Source of the DNA: Pedobacter panaciterrae
GTDB lineage: Bacteria; Bacteroidota; Bacteroidia; Sphingobacteriales; Sphingobacteriaceae
Assembly: GCF_001636695.1 (NCBI RefSeq)
Contig: NZ_LGEL01000021.1
Location: forward strand, 1 to 64,000
Reading direction: 5' to 3'
Length of the DNA stretch: 64,000 nucleotides
Part shown: positions 9,433 through 18,529 of the stretch, piece by piece
Layout: every line of letters starts with the position of its first letter
How positions within the stretch are numbered: position 1 is the stretch's first letter
Position numbers and translations under genes: made by a program
The notes under the pieces: model-generated
What the model saw: only the letters and a program-made list of their open reading frames with translations
Told to the model about the DNA's origin: nothing
Database searches by the model: none

Positions 9433-12400
9433 TTAATTAACCACCATTTCGAGCATTTCAACTGCTTCATCAACTGTGTTCAGGTTATCAAAGGCAATTC
9501 TCAGGCTGTCTTTAACTTCTTTTAAATTACATAGTCGTGGGTGAACTTGTGCAAAGTGCAATATTTTATTGAACATTGTTGAATCAAAGAACGAAGATTG
9601 CTTGTCTGTTATGAAATAACCACGTAAGGTGCCTTTTTTGAAGGTTATTTTTTCAAAAGCCAGTTTTTTGGCTACCCACTGCAATCTTAATACATTAAGC
9701 ATCGTTTTAACAGGTTTTGGAACCTGGCCAAATCTATCCTTTAAACTCAGTTCAAATGCTTTTAACTGGGTTTCGTTCTCTATTTTAGAAAGCTCAGTAT
9801 AAAGATTATACCGTTCCGTAATATTGGTTACATAATCATCAGGAATATATAATTCAAGGTCAGTATCTATCTGTGTAAAGGTTACAAAAGGGCGTTCAGG
9901 TTCATCCTTAAACAGGCCTTTAAACTCATCTGCTTTTAGTTCCTGAATGGCTTCGTCAAGTATTTTGTGGTACATTTCGAAACCTATTTCGGCAATAAAG
10001 CCACTTTGCTCTGCTCCTAGCAGGTTTCCGCTGCCTCTGATGTCTAAATCCCTCATTGCAATGTTAAAGCCGCTCCCAAGGTCTGAAAACTCTTCTATTG
10101 CACTAAGTCTTTTACGTGCTTCGGAAGTTAAGGTAGAAAGCGGAGGACTGAGCAGGTAGCAGAAGGCCTTTTTGTTGGATCTACCTACCCTGCCACGCAT
10201 CTGGTGCAGATCGCTAAGTCCAAACATATGTGCATGGTTTATGATAATGGTATTTGCATTTGGAATATCCAAACCTGCCTCAATAATTGTTGTGGCAACC
10301 AATACATCTTTTTCACCGTTAATAAAATTAAGCATTACATCTTCGAGGGCATCGCCATCAAGCTGCCCATGGGCAATCCCTATGCGTGCTTTTGGAACCA
10401 GTTTTTGTATTAATCCGCCCAATTGAGGTAGGTCGTTTACACGGTTATGGATAAAGAACACCTGTCCGCCACGATCTAGTTCATATTGAACAGCTTCCTG
10501 GATCAGTTTATCATTAAAAACGTGTAATTCTGTATTTACAGCCTGCCTGTTTGGTGGCGGAGTACTCATGATTGAAAGATCCCTCGCTCCCATTAAAGAA
10601 AAATGCAGGGTTCGCGGAATCGGTGTTGCGGTAAGCGTTAAAGTATCTACGTTTACCCTTAAAGCCTTCAGTTTTTCTTTTGATGCCACACCAAATTTCT
10701 GTTCTTCATCGATGATCATGATGCCCAGATCTTTGAATTTTACATCCTTGCTCAGTAAACGGTGGGTTCCAATAATGATGTCTACTTTGCCCTCAACAAC
10801 AGATGCAAGCGTATCTTTTATCTGTTTGTTTGTTTTGAAGCGATTAATATAATCAACATTACATGGGAAGTCTTTTAAACGGGCAGAGAAGGTTTTGAAG
10901 TGTTGTAAAGCCAAAATAGTGGTAGGCACCAATACTGCGGCTTGCTTGCCATTTGCAACTGCTTTAAAGGCGGCGCGTATCGCGATCTCTGTTTTACCAA
11001 AGCCTACATCGCCGCATACAAGCCTGTCCATTGGATGTGGGGCTTCCATGTCTCTTTTAACGTCGCTTGTTGCTTTTTCCTGGTCTGGGGTGTCTTCGTA
11101 AATGAAGGAGGCCTCCAGTTCTGTTTCCAAATAGCCGTCCGGATCGAATGCGGTACCTACCTGCGATTTTCTTAAAGCGTATAGTTTAATCAGATCGCGG
11201 GCTATGTCTTTAACTTTTTTTTTAGTGGTCTTTTTTAGCTTGTCCCAGGCTTCGGTGCCAAGTTTGTTCATTTTGGGCGCTGTGCCGTCTTTTCCGCTAT
11301 ATTTTGCAATGCGGTTTAGGGAGTTAATGTTTACGTAAAGCAGGTCATTATCGGCATATACCAATCGAATCATTTCCTGTGTTTTTCCGTTTACCTCTAC
11401 CTTTTCCAAACCCGCATACTTGCCAATACCATGGTCAATATGGGTCACAAAATCGCCTGGTTTCAGGTCTCTTAACTCTTTTAGTGTGATAGCCTGACTA
11501 CGCTGATAGCCTCTTTTAAGTTTGTATTTGTAGAAACGATCAAAGATCTGGTGGTCTGTATAAAAGGCCACATGTTGTTGTGCATCTAAAAATCCTTCTC
11601 TTAAGGGGATATTTACCGGAGTAAACTTTGCGGTTTTGTCTATATCATCCAATATGGCGTATAAACGTTCGGTTTGTTTTGTAGAGGAGCTGAAAATGAA
11701 GTTATGGATGCCTTGTTTTTCATTTTCTTTAATGTTATGAATAAGCAGGCTAAAATCTTTATTAAAAGAAGGCTGTGGTTTGGTGTCGAACTGAAAAATT
11801 TGCTCTGTTTTGTAAAAGAATTGCTTTCCAAATTCTACCAGAAGAAAATCCTGAAGCATATCGGCCATCATTTTTTCGTCGGTAAAGGCAAATTTAGGGT
11901 CAATCCAGTCTTGATTTTCTGATTTTTCTTTTACCGGCAAGGCCTTCCAAAGTTCAACTGCTTTTTTGTAGCCTGATTTTACAATGTCGAGCGTAAATTC
12001 TACGTCTCTAAACCAAAGTTGGGTATCATTTTCAATATAATCAAGCAAGCTAATGTTGCTTTCTGTGAGGTATTTTGATTGGACATTTGGAATAATGGTG
12101 AGGGTTTTTACATCCTCTACAGAGAGCTGACTTTCTATTTCGAAAGTACGGATGCTTTCAATTTCATCACCAAAAAACTCTATGCGGTAAGGCAGATCGT
12201 GTGAGAAAGAGAAAATATCCACTATCCCGCCTCGGATTGAAAACTGCCCTGGCTCATAAACAAACTCTGTACGGTTAAAATCGTAATCTATCAGAAATTC
12301 GTTTATAAATTCGATGCCTAATTTAGCACCCAGGCTAATTTCGAGGGTGTTTTTTTCGAGAACAGAGCGATTTATAACCTTTTCTGCAAGGGCTTCAGGA

Positions 12401-12774
12401 TAAGTAACTACTATTTTTCCATATTCAGAATGGTGGTTTAGTTCGTTTAATACTTCGGCCCTGGCCAATACATTTGCAGTATCAACTTGTGTAAATTCAA
12501 ATGCTTTACGGAAAGAAGAAGGAAATAAAAGGACTTCCTTGTCCAGAATGCTTTCCAGGTCGGCAAGAAAATAAGATGCCTCTTCCCTATCCGGTAACAC
12601 AAATAAAATTGGTTTATGGAGCAGAAAATAGGTAGCTGTTGCAATTGTTGCATCGGCAGAACCAACTAGTCCTTTTAGCTGAAGTTTATTACCTTTGCCC
12701 GCATTAAGGGCCTTTGCCAATGCTACAATGCGTTCATCTGTTTTGTATCGATTAATCAGGTCGCGGATGTTCAC
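9433..12774 (-). CDS. mfd: Transcription-repair coupling factor Mfd
   Basis: Mfd removes RNA polymerase stalled at DNA damage and recruits the UvrABC machinery. With a GTG start at 12774 the product is 1113 residues, typical for the family. An N-terminal UvrB-like module is followed by the polymerase-interacting CarD-like domain near residue 443 (DFVTHIDHGIGKY), the helicase Walker A GDVGFGKT near residue 588, the DEEQKFG box near 690, helicase motifs such as RGRVGRSNKKAF, and a C-terminal TRCF domain. Longer in-frame ATG starts would cross into the divergent DUF2752 gene. A TAnnTTTG box 4 nt before the GTG supports this start. Confidence 0.96.
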   Translation of the reverse strand: MNIRDLINRYKTDERIVALAKALNAGKGNKLQLKGLVGSADATIATATYFLLHKPILFVLPDREEASYFLADLESILDKEVLLFPSSFRKAFEFTQVDTANVLARAEVLNELNHHSEYGKIVVTYPEALAEKVINRSVLEKNTLEISLGAKLGIEFINEFLIDYDFNRTEFVYEPGQFSIRGGIVDIFSFSHDLPYRIEFFGDEIESIRTFEIESQLSVEDVKTLTIIPNVQSKYLTESNISLLDYIENDTQLWFRDVEFTLDIVKSGYKKAVELWKALPVKEKSENQDWIDPKFAFTDEKMMADMLQDFLLVEFGKQFFYKTEQIFQFDTKPQPSFNKDFSLLIHNIKENEKQGIHNFIFSSSTKQTERLYAILDDIDKTAKFTPVNIPLREGFLDAQQHVAFYTDHQIFDRFYKYKLKRGYQRSQAITLKELRDLKPGDFVTHIDHGIGKYAGLEKVEVNGKTQEMIRLVYADNDLLYVNINSLNRIAKYSGKDGTAPKMNKLGTEAWDKLKKTTKKKVKDIARDLIKLYALRKSQVGTAFDPDGYLETELEASFIYEDTPDQEKATSDVKRDMEAPHPMDRLVCGDVGFGKTEIAIRAAFKAVANGKQAAVLVPTTILALQHFKTFSARLKDFPCNVDYINRFKTNKQIKDTLASVVEGKVDIIIGTHRLLSKDVKFKDLGIMIIDEEQKFGVASKEKLKALRVNVDTLTLTATPIPRTLHFSLMGARDLSIMSTPPPNRQAVNTELHVFNDKLIQEAVQYELDRGGQVFFIHNRVNDLPQLGGLIQKLVPKARIGIAHGQLDGDALEDVMLNFINGEKDVLVATTIIEAGLDIPNANTIIINHAHMFGLSDLHQMRGRVGRSNKKAFCYLLSPPLSTLTSEARKRLSAIEEFSDLGSGFNIAMRDLDIRGSGNLLGAEQSGFIAEIGFEMYHKILDEAIQELKADEFKGLFKDEPERPFVTFTQIDTDLELYIPDDYVTNITERYNLYTELSKIENETQLKAFELSLKDRFGQVPKPVKTMLNVLRLQWVAKKLAFEKITFKKGTLRGYFITDKQSSFFDSTMFNKILHFAQVHPRLCNLKEVKDSLRIAFDNLNTVDEAVEMLEMVVN

Positions 12775-12778
12775 AGTA

Positions 12779-12786
12779 CAAATGTA
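12779..12786 (-). promoter_or_regulatory. Candidate -7 box of mfd
   Basis: TACATTTG on the minus strand ends 4 nt before the proposed GTG start. It matches TAnnTTTG and would place the transcription start at or within a few bases of the start codon. Confidence 0.5.
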
Positions 12787-12853
12787 AGATTTATGATTAG
12801 CTTTAGATGTAACAAAGTCTCTATTAATCAATCTAAAATAAAAAGAGGATAAC

Positions 12854-13180
12854 ATGAAAATGCTGAGCCGCATACCATTAGAACTCATTTTTTGGGTAAC
12901 GGCTTTAGTGTTGCTGGGATTTGCGCAACCACAGGTACATGGTCATGAACATCACTTTACCCTTTGTCCGCTAGCAAACATGGGGATAGATTGGTGTCCG
13001 GGATGTGGAATTGGAAGAGCTTTAACGCAGTTGTTTCATGGTAATATTGCAGAGAGCATTAAGCTCCATTGGTTTGGAATACCGGCTCTGCTGATTATAT
13101 TGTACAGAATTGTTATACTTATAAAATTAAGTGTTAAAAGGAGTAAAATTTTAAAATATAAGGAGGAAGGATATGTTTGA
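12854..13180 (+). CDS. DUF2752 membrane protein
   Basis: A 108-residue protein with two predicted membrane helices (about residues 10-25 and 72-92). Between them sits the DUF2752 signature: Cys38 in LCPLANM and Cys48/Cys51 in WCPGCGIGRALTQLFHGN. The function of the family is unknown; the cysteines could bind a metal or form a disulfide. It overlaps the following TM2 gene by 8 bases, a pairing common in Bacteroidota. Confidence 0.85.
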   Translation: MKMLSRIPLELIFWVTALVLLGFAQPQVHGHEHHFTLCPLANMGIDWCPGCGIGRALTQLFHGNIAESIKLHWFGIPALLIILYRIVILIKLSVKRSKILKYKEEGYV

Positions 13181-13532
13181 TTCACCATTTATGTCATTGC
13201 CGGGTATCACGCCTCAGGAATATTCGTACTTGCAAACTGCAACTACTGGATTTAGTGAACAACAGTTGAGGGGGTTTTTAATGATTTACGGAAGTAAAAG
13301 AAGAAATCCGGATGATATGGTGCTCTATTGCATTTTAGGCTTCTTTGTGCCGGGATTACCGAGGTTTTTGGTAAATCAGATCGGTATGGGGGTGCTGTAT
13401 TTCTTTACAGTCGGATTATGTTTTATAGGTACGATCATCGATTTGATAAACCATAAGAACCTGGCTTTTGAATATAATCAGCGTATGGTATTTGAAAGTT
13501 TGCAAATGGTTAAAATGGGAAATATTCAATAG
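13173..13532 (+). CDS. TM2 domain protein
   Basis: A 119-residue protein whose centre carries a TM2 domain: two membrane helices with a short turn, at about residues 48-65 and 68-87 (GFFVPGLPRFLVNQIG and LYFFTVGLCFIGTIIDL). The N-terminal 40 residues look soluble. TM2 proteins have no agreed bacterial function. It is translated from a start inside the end of the DUF2752 gene, so the two probably work together. Confidence 0.8.
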   Translation: MFDSPFMSLPGITPQEYSYLQTATTGFSEQQLRGFLMIYGSKRRNPDDMVLYCILGFFVPGLPRFLVNQIGMGVLYFFTVGLCFIGTIIDLINHKNLAFEYNQRMVFESLQMVKMGNIQ

Positions 13533-13611
13533 AATACGTTCAATAGCACACGTCGTTTTCATGGCATGAATACTTCGCCATATTGCTATCATTATCGCGT
13601 GATTGCCGTCA

Positions 13612-13683
13612 CGTCATCTCGACGATAGGAGAGATCTCTTGAATGAACATAACCAAGAGATCTCTCCTATCTTCAAGATGACG
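13612..13683 (-). repeat. 72-bp inverted repeat, copy 2
   Basis: Arms at 13612-13641 and 13654-13683 pair over 30 bp with 2 mismatches around a 12-base loop. Read on the minus strand the loop is GTTATGTTCATT, which matches the loops of the other copies, so this copy is in reverse orientation relative to them. It lies between the TM2 gene and the Nif3 gene. Confidence 0.9.
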
Positions 13684-13735
13684 AAATACTTTAAAAAAGT
13701 GAAAACTTGTTGTTCATATCGTAAATTTACACCTT

Positions 13736-14833
13736 ATGAGGTTAGCGATTTTAATAAAGTATCTGGAAGAGTTTGCTCCATTGAATTATCAGGAAGATTA
13801 TGATAATTCAGGACTGTTGGTTGGAAATGCAGATCAGGATATACACGGAGCTCTTGTAGCGCTTGATTGTACAGAGGCCATTGTAGATGAGGCCATTGCC
13901 CAAAACTGTAATTTAATTATAACACATCATCCAATAGTTTTTAAAGGGCTTAAAAAGCTTACAGGCAAGAACTACGTGGAGCGGGTTGTATTAAAAGCAA
14001 TAAGGCATAATATTGCACTTTATGCTATCCATACAAACCTTGATCATGTACAATATGGTGTTAATGGAGTGATCAGTCAGCGACTTGGTCTAAAAAACAC
14101 TAAAATATTAAGCCCGAAAGGATCTTTATTGAAAAAAATGGTGACATTTTGTCCGATAGCTCAGGCTTCGCTTGTCCGATCTGCTTTATTTGAGGCAGGA
14201 GCAGGGCGGATTAGTGATTACAGCGAATGCAGTTTTAATACAGAAGGTACGGGAACATTTAAAGCCGGAGCCAATACAGATCCCTTCGTTGGAGAAAAGG
14301 GTGTTCAGCACCATGAACCAGAAATAAGAATAGAAAGTGTTTTTTTAGCTCAGGATGAGAGAAAAGTACTTTTAGCCTTATTTGAAAACCACCCTTATGA
14401 AGAGGTTGCCTATGATATTTACCCGCTTGAAAATCGTTTGGACACCGTTGGTGCCGGAATGATAGGCTGGCTGGAAAATGAAATGGATGGAACAGACTTT
14501 CTGCATCTGGTTAAGGACAGGATGGATGCAGAGGTAATCAGGCATACTAAATTGCTGCCTAAAAGGATTAGAAAGGTAGCTGTTTGTGGCGGATCGGGAA
14601 GCTTTTTACTTAAAGATGCCATTGCAGCCGGCGCTGATGCTTTTGTAACGGCAGATTTTAAATACCATGAGTTTTTTGATGCGGATGAAAAATTGGTTAT
14701 CGCTGATATCGGACACTTTGAAAGTGAACAATTTACATCTGATTTGTTGATAGATATTATTCAAGAAAAATTTCCTAACTTTGCAATCCGTTTAACGGAG
14801 CATAACACAAACCCCATAAATTATTTCATTTAA
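13736..14833 (+). CDS. Nif3-like dinuclear metal centre protein
   Basis: A 365-residue member of the Nif3/YqfO/DUF34 family, which forms toroidal hexamers with a two-metal site; sometimes annotated GTP cyclohydrolase I type 2. Metal ligands are visible in ITHHPIVFKG, AIHTNLDHV and the C-terminal GHFESEQFTSDLL. The length and the middle insertion (about residues 130-230, including ENHPYEEVAYDIYPL) match the long Gram-positive/Bacteroidota form with a PII-like insert. The physiological reaction is unproven. It overlaps the zinc-ribbon gene by 1 base. Confidence 0.92.
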   Translation: MRLAILIKYLEEFAPLNYQEDYDNSGLLVGNADQDIHGALVALDCTEAIVDEAIAQNCNLIITHHPIVFKGLKKLTGKNYVERVVLKAIRHNIALYAIHTNLDHVQYGVNGVISQRLGLKNTKILSPKGSLLKKMVTFCPIAQASLVRSALFEAGAGRISDYSECSFNTEGTGTFKAGANTDPFVGEKGVQHHEPEIRIESVFLAQDERKVLLALFENHPYEEVAYDIYPLENRLDTVGAGMIGWLENEMDGTDFLHLVKDRMDAEVIRHTKLLPKRIRKVAVCGGSGSFLLKDAIAAGADAFVTADFKYHEFFDADEKLVIADIGHFESEQFTSDLLIDIIQEKFPNFAIRLTEHNTNPINYFI

Positions 14834-15576
14834 TGGAACAAACTGTAGAGCAAAAGCTAAAAGCTTTATACGAATTACAAACCCTGCATACTAAGATCGA
14901 TAAAATACGTCAGATACGTGGTGAATTGCCAATGGAAGTAGCTGACCTTGAAGATGAGGTTGAAGGACTGGAAACACGTATACAAAAATTCAAAAGTGAA
15001 TTGGATGATACTGAAGATGCCATTGTAACGCGTAAAAATATGATCAAGGAAGCTCAGAGCCTGATCAAAAAATACGAGACCCAGTTAAAAGATGTTAAAA
15101 ACAATCGTGAATATGATGCTTTAACTAAAGAAGTTGAGATTCAAACTCTTGAGATTCAGGTTTGCGAGAAAAAGATCAGAGAGTTTGGTTTTGATATCAC
15201 TCAAAAAACTGAAGTTTACGAAAAAGCACTTGCTGATTTAGAGTCAAGGAAAAAAGATCTTGATATTAAAAAAGGGGAGTTACAAACAATCACCGCTGAA
15301 ACTGAAAAAGAAGAGCAGTCGTTGAGTAAAAAAGCTGAAAAAGCTGAAACTCAAATCGAAGACAGGCTTTTAACAGCATATAAGAGATTAAGAGGAAATG
15401 CTAATAATGGCCTTGCTGTTGTTACTATTGATCGTGATTCATGTTCAGGTTGTTTTAACCAGATTCCTCCTCAGCGTCAATTAGACATCCGTCAACGCAA
15501 AAAAATCATCGTTTGCGAGCATTGCGGAAGAATTTTAGTTGATGAGGCGCTTACTCAGGAAGAATTACCTGCTTAA
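14833..15576 (+). CDS. Coiled-coil C4-type zinc-ribbon protein
   Basis: A 247-residue protein made of a long coiled coil (about residues 5-180) and a C-terminal zinc ribbon with CSGC and CEHC cysteine pairs. This matches the CT398/HP0958-like family, whose characterised members act as scaffolds or chaperones in secretion or flagellar systems. Its start codon overlaps the stop of the Nif3 gene, and this Nif3-zinc-ribbon pairing is a frequent bacterial arrangement. The exact partner here cannot be read from sequence. Confidence 0.9.
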   Translation: MEQTVEQKLKALYELQTLHTKIDKIRQIRGELPMEVADLEDEVEGLETRIQKFKSELDDTEDAIVTRKNMIKEAQSLIKKYETQLKDVKNNREYDALTKEVEIQTLEIQVCEKKIREFGFDITQKTEVYEKALADLESRKKDLDIKKGELQTITAETEKEEQSLSKKAEKAETQIEDRLLTAYKRLRGNANNGLAVVTIDRDSCSGCFNQIPPQRQLDIRQRKKIIVCEHCGRILVDEALTQEELPA

Positions 15577-15616
15577 CACACTCATCATCGCGACATATTC
15601 GTCATAGCGATATATT

Positions 15617-15688
15617 CGTCATCTCGACGCCAGGAGAGATCTCTTGGTTGTGTCGATTCAAGAGATCTCTCCTGGCGTCGAGATGACG
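15617..15688 (+). repeat. 72-bp inverted repeat, copy 3
   Basis: Arms at 15617-15646 and 15659-15688 are perfect 30-bp complements around the 12-base loop GTTGTGTCGATT. Relative to the other copies both arms carry the same compensating change (GACGCCAGG for GACGATAGG). Just upstream, two 17-base near-repeats (15585-15601 and 15602-15618) lead into the first arm. Confidence 0.92.
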
Positions 15689-15761
15689 AGGGTGGATTCT
15701 TCGGTTCCTCGGGATGAAGAAGGTGCTGAGACGAAGGACGATTTAACACCGCGAAAGCATA

Positions 15762-15805
15762 AAAAAAGAAGGTGTATCATTATCATATGATACACCTTCT
15801 TTTTT
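15762..15805. terminator. Strong intrinsic terminator
   Basis: A perfect 19-bp stem (15762-15780 with 15787-15805) has a 6-base loop, an A-run on the left and a T-run on the right, so it can act in both directions. It separates the zinc-ribbon operon from the TPR gene. Confidence 0.85.
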
Positions 15806-15864
15806 GTGGAAGAATTTTTGCTTGCAAGAAAGCGAGATAAGGTATAGTTAATTTTACCCTAGTT

Positions 15865-17373
15865 ATGAATAAGATTGCCGGTTCTGTATATAAATGTGTG
15901 CTATTGATCCTTTTGCTGCTATCGCCAACGGCTATTTATGCAAATTTTGACTTTAATGCGAATTGTTTAAAAGCATATCAAAATATATTTGAACTGAAGC
16001 TAAACAGTGCAAGGCAGTTGATTGCTGCTGAGAAGAAGGTTCATCCTGATAACGGAATAATTCCTTTACTGGAAAATTACGTAGACTATTTTTATTTGCT
16101 TACCACAGAAAGTAAGGATGAATTTGATCGGCTAAAAGATAATAAGTCAAAGCGGTTAGATTTAATTGCTGATGGCGATAAATCATCACCTTATTATTTA
16201 TATGCCCAGGCTGAGATAAACTTGCAATGGGCGCTTATTAGAGGTCGTTACGGCGAATATTTTACTGCCGCAAGGGAAATTAAAAAGGCCAATAGTTTAT
16301 TGCAGGACAACAACAAAAAATTTCCGGGATTCATATTAAATGCAAAAGGATTAGGGGTGATTAATGCCTTTTTAGGTAACCTGCCCGATGGAATTCTGAA
16401 AAGTACACTGTCTACATTTGGCATAAAGGGGGATCTTCAAAGCGGAATGGCAATGCTGGATAGGCTATCTGAAAGTTTGCCACAATCCAAATTCGAGCCT
16501 TTTTACGAAGAAGTAGTATTTTATTACGTGTTTGTGTTAAATGATATTGCGCATAGTCCGTCTGCATATAGTAAAACAATGAAATATACCTCAAGAATTG
16601 CAGACAGCAGTTTGCTAAAGAGCTATTTACAGGCATTGGTTTGCTCAAGGAACGGGCATAACGACGAGGCTATTATTATTTTAAACGGCAGGCCAGCAGG
16701 GGCAGAGTATCAATCTTTTCCTTATCTGGAGTTTTTACTAGGCTCTGCTAGGCTCAATAAACTCGATTATTCTTCGGGGCAGAATTTTAACAGGTTTTTG
16801 CAGCTAAATAAGGGGGTTAATTACATCAAGGATGCAAACCTGCACTTAGGTTGGATTGCTTTATTAAAAGGCGATACAGGAACTTATACTGCGTTTATGA
16901 ACAAGGTTAAATCGACGGGCTATACTTATCAGGAAAAGGATAAGCAGGCCATGAATGAAGCAGGAGAATCTATGCCGAATAAAGATCTTTTAAAAGCAAG
17001 GTTGTTATTTGACGGCGGATATTATAATAAGGCTCTGGAAGAGCTAAAAGACAGCAAAGGAGACGGTTTTGCTTCTGGCAGGGACAAGACGGAGTTCTAT
17101 TATCGTTTAGGACGGATTAATGATGAGCTTGGAAAGGATGATGTAGCCATTACCAACTATCAGAATGCAATTAATGCAGGAAAAAACCTGAAGTATTATT
17201 TTGCCGCAAATTCTGCCCTGCAAATTGGTAAGATCTACGAAAAGAAGGGAAACTTCCCTAAAGCCAAAGCTTTTTTTAATGTAGCAATTCAAATGAAAAA
17301 CCACGATTATGAAAGCAGCATTGAAACACAGGCAAAGGCCGGTATCAAAAGAATTGACAAGAATGCAGACTAA
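15865..17373 (+). CDS. Secreted tetratricopeptide-repeat protein
   Basis: A 502-residue protein with an N-terminal signal peptide (hydrophobic LLILLLLSPTAIYA, cleavage near residue 26). TPR-like helical repeats are clear in the C-terminal third, for example AELEELKD-like hairpins and FYYRLGRINDELGKDDVAI, LQIGKIYEKKGNFPKA. It is probably periplasmic and mediates protein contacts. No enzyme motif is seen and the specific function is unknown. It faces the FabH-like gene with an 8-base gap. Confidence 0.8.
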   Translation: MNKIAGSVYKCVLLILLLLSPTAIYANFDFNANCLKAYQNIFELKLNSARQLIAAEKKVHPDNGIIPLLENYVDYFYLLTTESKDEFDRLKDNKSKRLDLIADGDKSSPYYLYAQAEINLQWALIRGRYGEYFTAAREIKKANSLLQDNNKKFPGFILNAKGLGVINAFLGNLPDGILKSTLSTFGIKGDLQSGMAMLDRLSESLPQSKFEPFYEEVVFYYVFVLNDIAHSPSAYSKTMKYTSRIADSSLLKSYLQALVCSRNGHNDEAIIILNGRPAGAEYQSFPYLEFLLGSARLNKLDYSSGQNFNRFLQLNKGVNYIKDANLHLGWIALLKGDTGTYTAFMNKVKSTGYTYQEKDKQAMNEAGESMPNKDLLKARLLFDGGYYNKALEELKDSKGDGFASGRDKTEFYYRLGRINDELGKDDVAITNYQNAINAGKNLKYYFAANSALQIGKIYEKKGNFPKAKAFFNVAIQMKNHDYESSIETQAKAGIKRIDKNAD

Positions 17374-17381
17374 ACCGGAGC

Positions 17382-18464
17382 TTAAAAGCGATAAACAAAG
17401 GCATTGATGTGCATACCCGCACCTACGGAAGCAAATACAGCATACTCACCTTTCTTTATTTTATAACCTTCTACCTTTTCTTTAAGAACAAGGTCTAAAA
17501 GTGTTGGTATTGTAGCTACGGAGCTGTTTCCTAACCACGAAATGGTCATAGGAACAAGGTTTTCAGGCACGGTATCCAGGTCGTAAAGCTTAAATAAGCG
17601 CTTCATAATAGCTGTATCCATTTTACCATTTGCCTGATGTATGAAAACAGTTTTAATATCCTTAATGTCTATTCCTGCTTTATCTATAGCCTTTTTAACT
17701 ACCTGAGGAACATTGATAACCGCAAACTCATACAGCTTGCGCCCGTTCATTTTAAGGTAAGTATTGCCATTAGTTTCGCTTGGATTGTTGCTTTTGCCCA
17801 TTACCAGTAACGAAGCATAATCAACGGCATAGGTTTGAGTTTTATGAGCAATAATGCCCAGAGGAGCATCAGATTCCTGAGCTTCAAAAATAACAGCAGC
17901 AGCACCATCAGAGAAGATCATGCTATCGCGATCATGTGGATCGGTTATTCTTGATAAGGTTTCGGCTCCAATAACCATTACTCTTTTTGCGTCACCACTT
18001 TGAATAAGGTAATTGGCTTGTATGGCGCCTTGTACCCAACCAGGGCAGCCAAATATGATGTCGTAAGCCACGCAATCTGGATTTAAAATGTGGAGGGTTT
18101 GCTTAACCTTAGCGGCTAAAGAAGGAAGAATATCCATTCTGTTGCTACCGCTTTTTACATCCCCGAAGTTATGGCAAAAGATAATGTGATCTAATGTTTC
18201 TTTGTCTATTCCTGCATCATCGATTGCGCGTTGAGCAGCTATTGCAGCAATGTCACTATTTACGATATTGTCGTCAACATATCGCCTTTCCAGGATCTCT
18301 GTGATCTCAGCAAATTTATTTATTACTTCGTTGATGTCCTTTTCTAAAGCCACTCCATTATCGTAAAATGTAGAGGTTAAAAAAGAGTCGCCAGAAATGA
18401 CGTTTTCGGGAATATAGCTACCTGTACCTGTAATAACCGAGTGTAAGTTTGTTTTATTGCTCAT
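17382..18464 (-). CDS. 3-oxoacyl-ACP synthase III family protein
   Basis: A 360-residue thiolase-fold enzyme of the KAS III/FabH type. The catalytic triad is intact: Cys140 in IFGCPGW, His276 in VFIHQANGK and Asn313 in WLGNSSVATIP. A stretch of about 20 residues near 45-65 extends the usual FabH N-terminal region. No acyl carrier protein or other fab gene is adjacent, so it is not obviously the housekeeping FabH; acyl-chain priming for a specialised lipid or pigment is an alternative. It may share a transcript with the LUD gene 65 bases upstream. Confidence 0.87.
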   Translation of the reverse strand: MSNKTNLHSVITGTGSYIPENVISGDSFLTSTFYDNGVALEKDINEVINKFAEITEILERRYVDDNIVNSDIAAIAAQRAIDDAGIDKETLDHIIFCHNFGDVKSGSNRMDILPSLAAKVKQTLHILNPDCVAYDIIFGCPGWVQGAIQANYLIQSGDAKRVMVIGAETLSRITDPHDRDSMIFSDGAAAVIFEAQESDAPLGIIAHKTQTYAVDYASLLVMGKSNNPSETNGNTYLKMNGRKLYEFAVINVPQVVKKAIDKAGIDIKDIKTVFIHQANGKMDTAIMKRLFKLYDLDTVPENLVPMTISWLGNSSVATIPTLLDLVLKEKVEGYKIKKGEYAVFASVGAGMHINAFVYRF

Positions 18465-18529
18465 TATGAACCGCAGACTGTTTTGGTATACAGTATAAAA
18501 ATAGAACTATTATATTAGAAATAAAAATT

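Noticed and set aside
12775-12888. Longer Mfd starting 38 codons upstream at an ATG
   Set aside because: It would overlap the divergent DUF2752 gene and cover the candidate promoter; the extra residues are not family-like.
13603-13803. Reading frame of 66 codons across hairpin copy 2
   Set aside because: It translates the inverted repeat and then overlaps the Nif3 gene in another frame; no family-like features.
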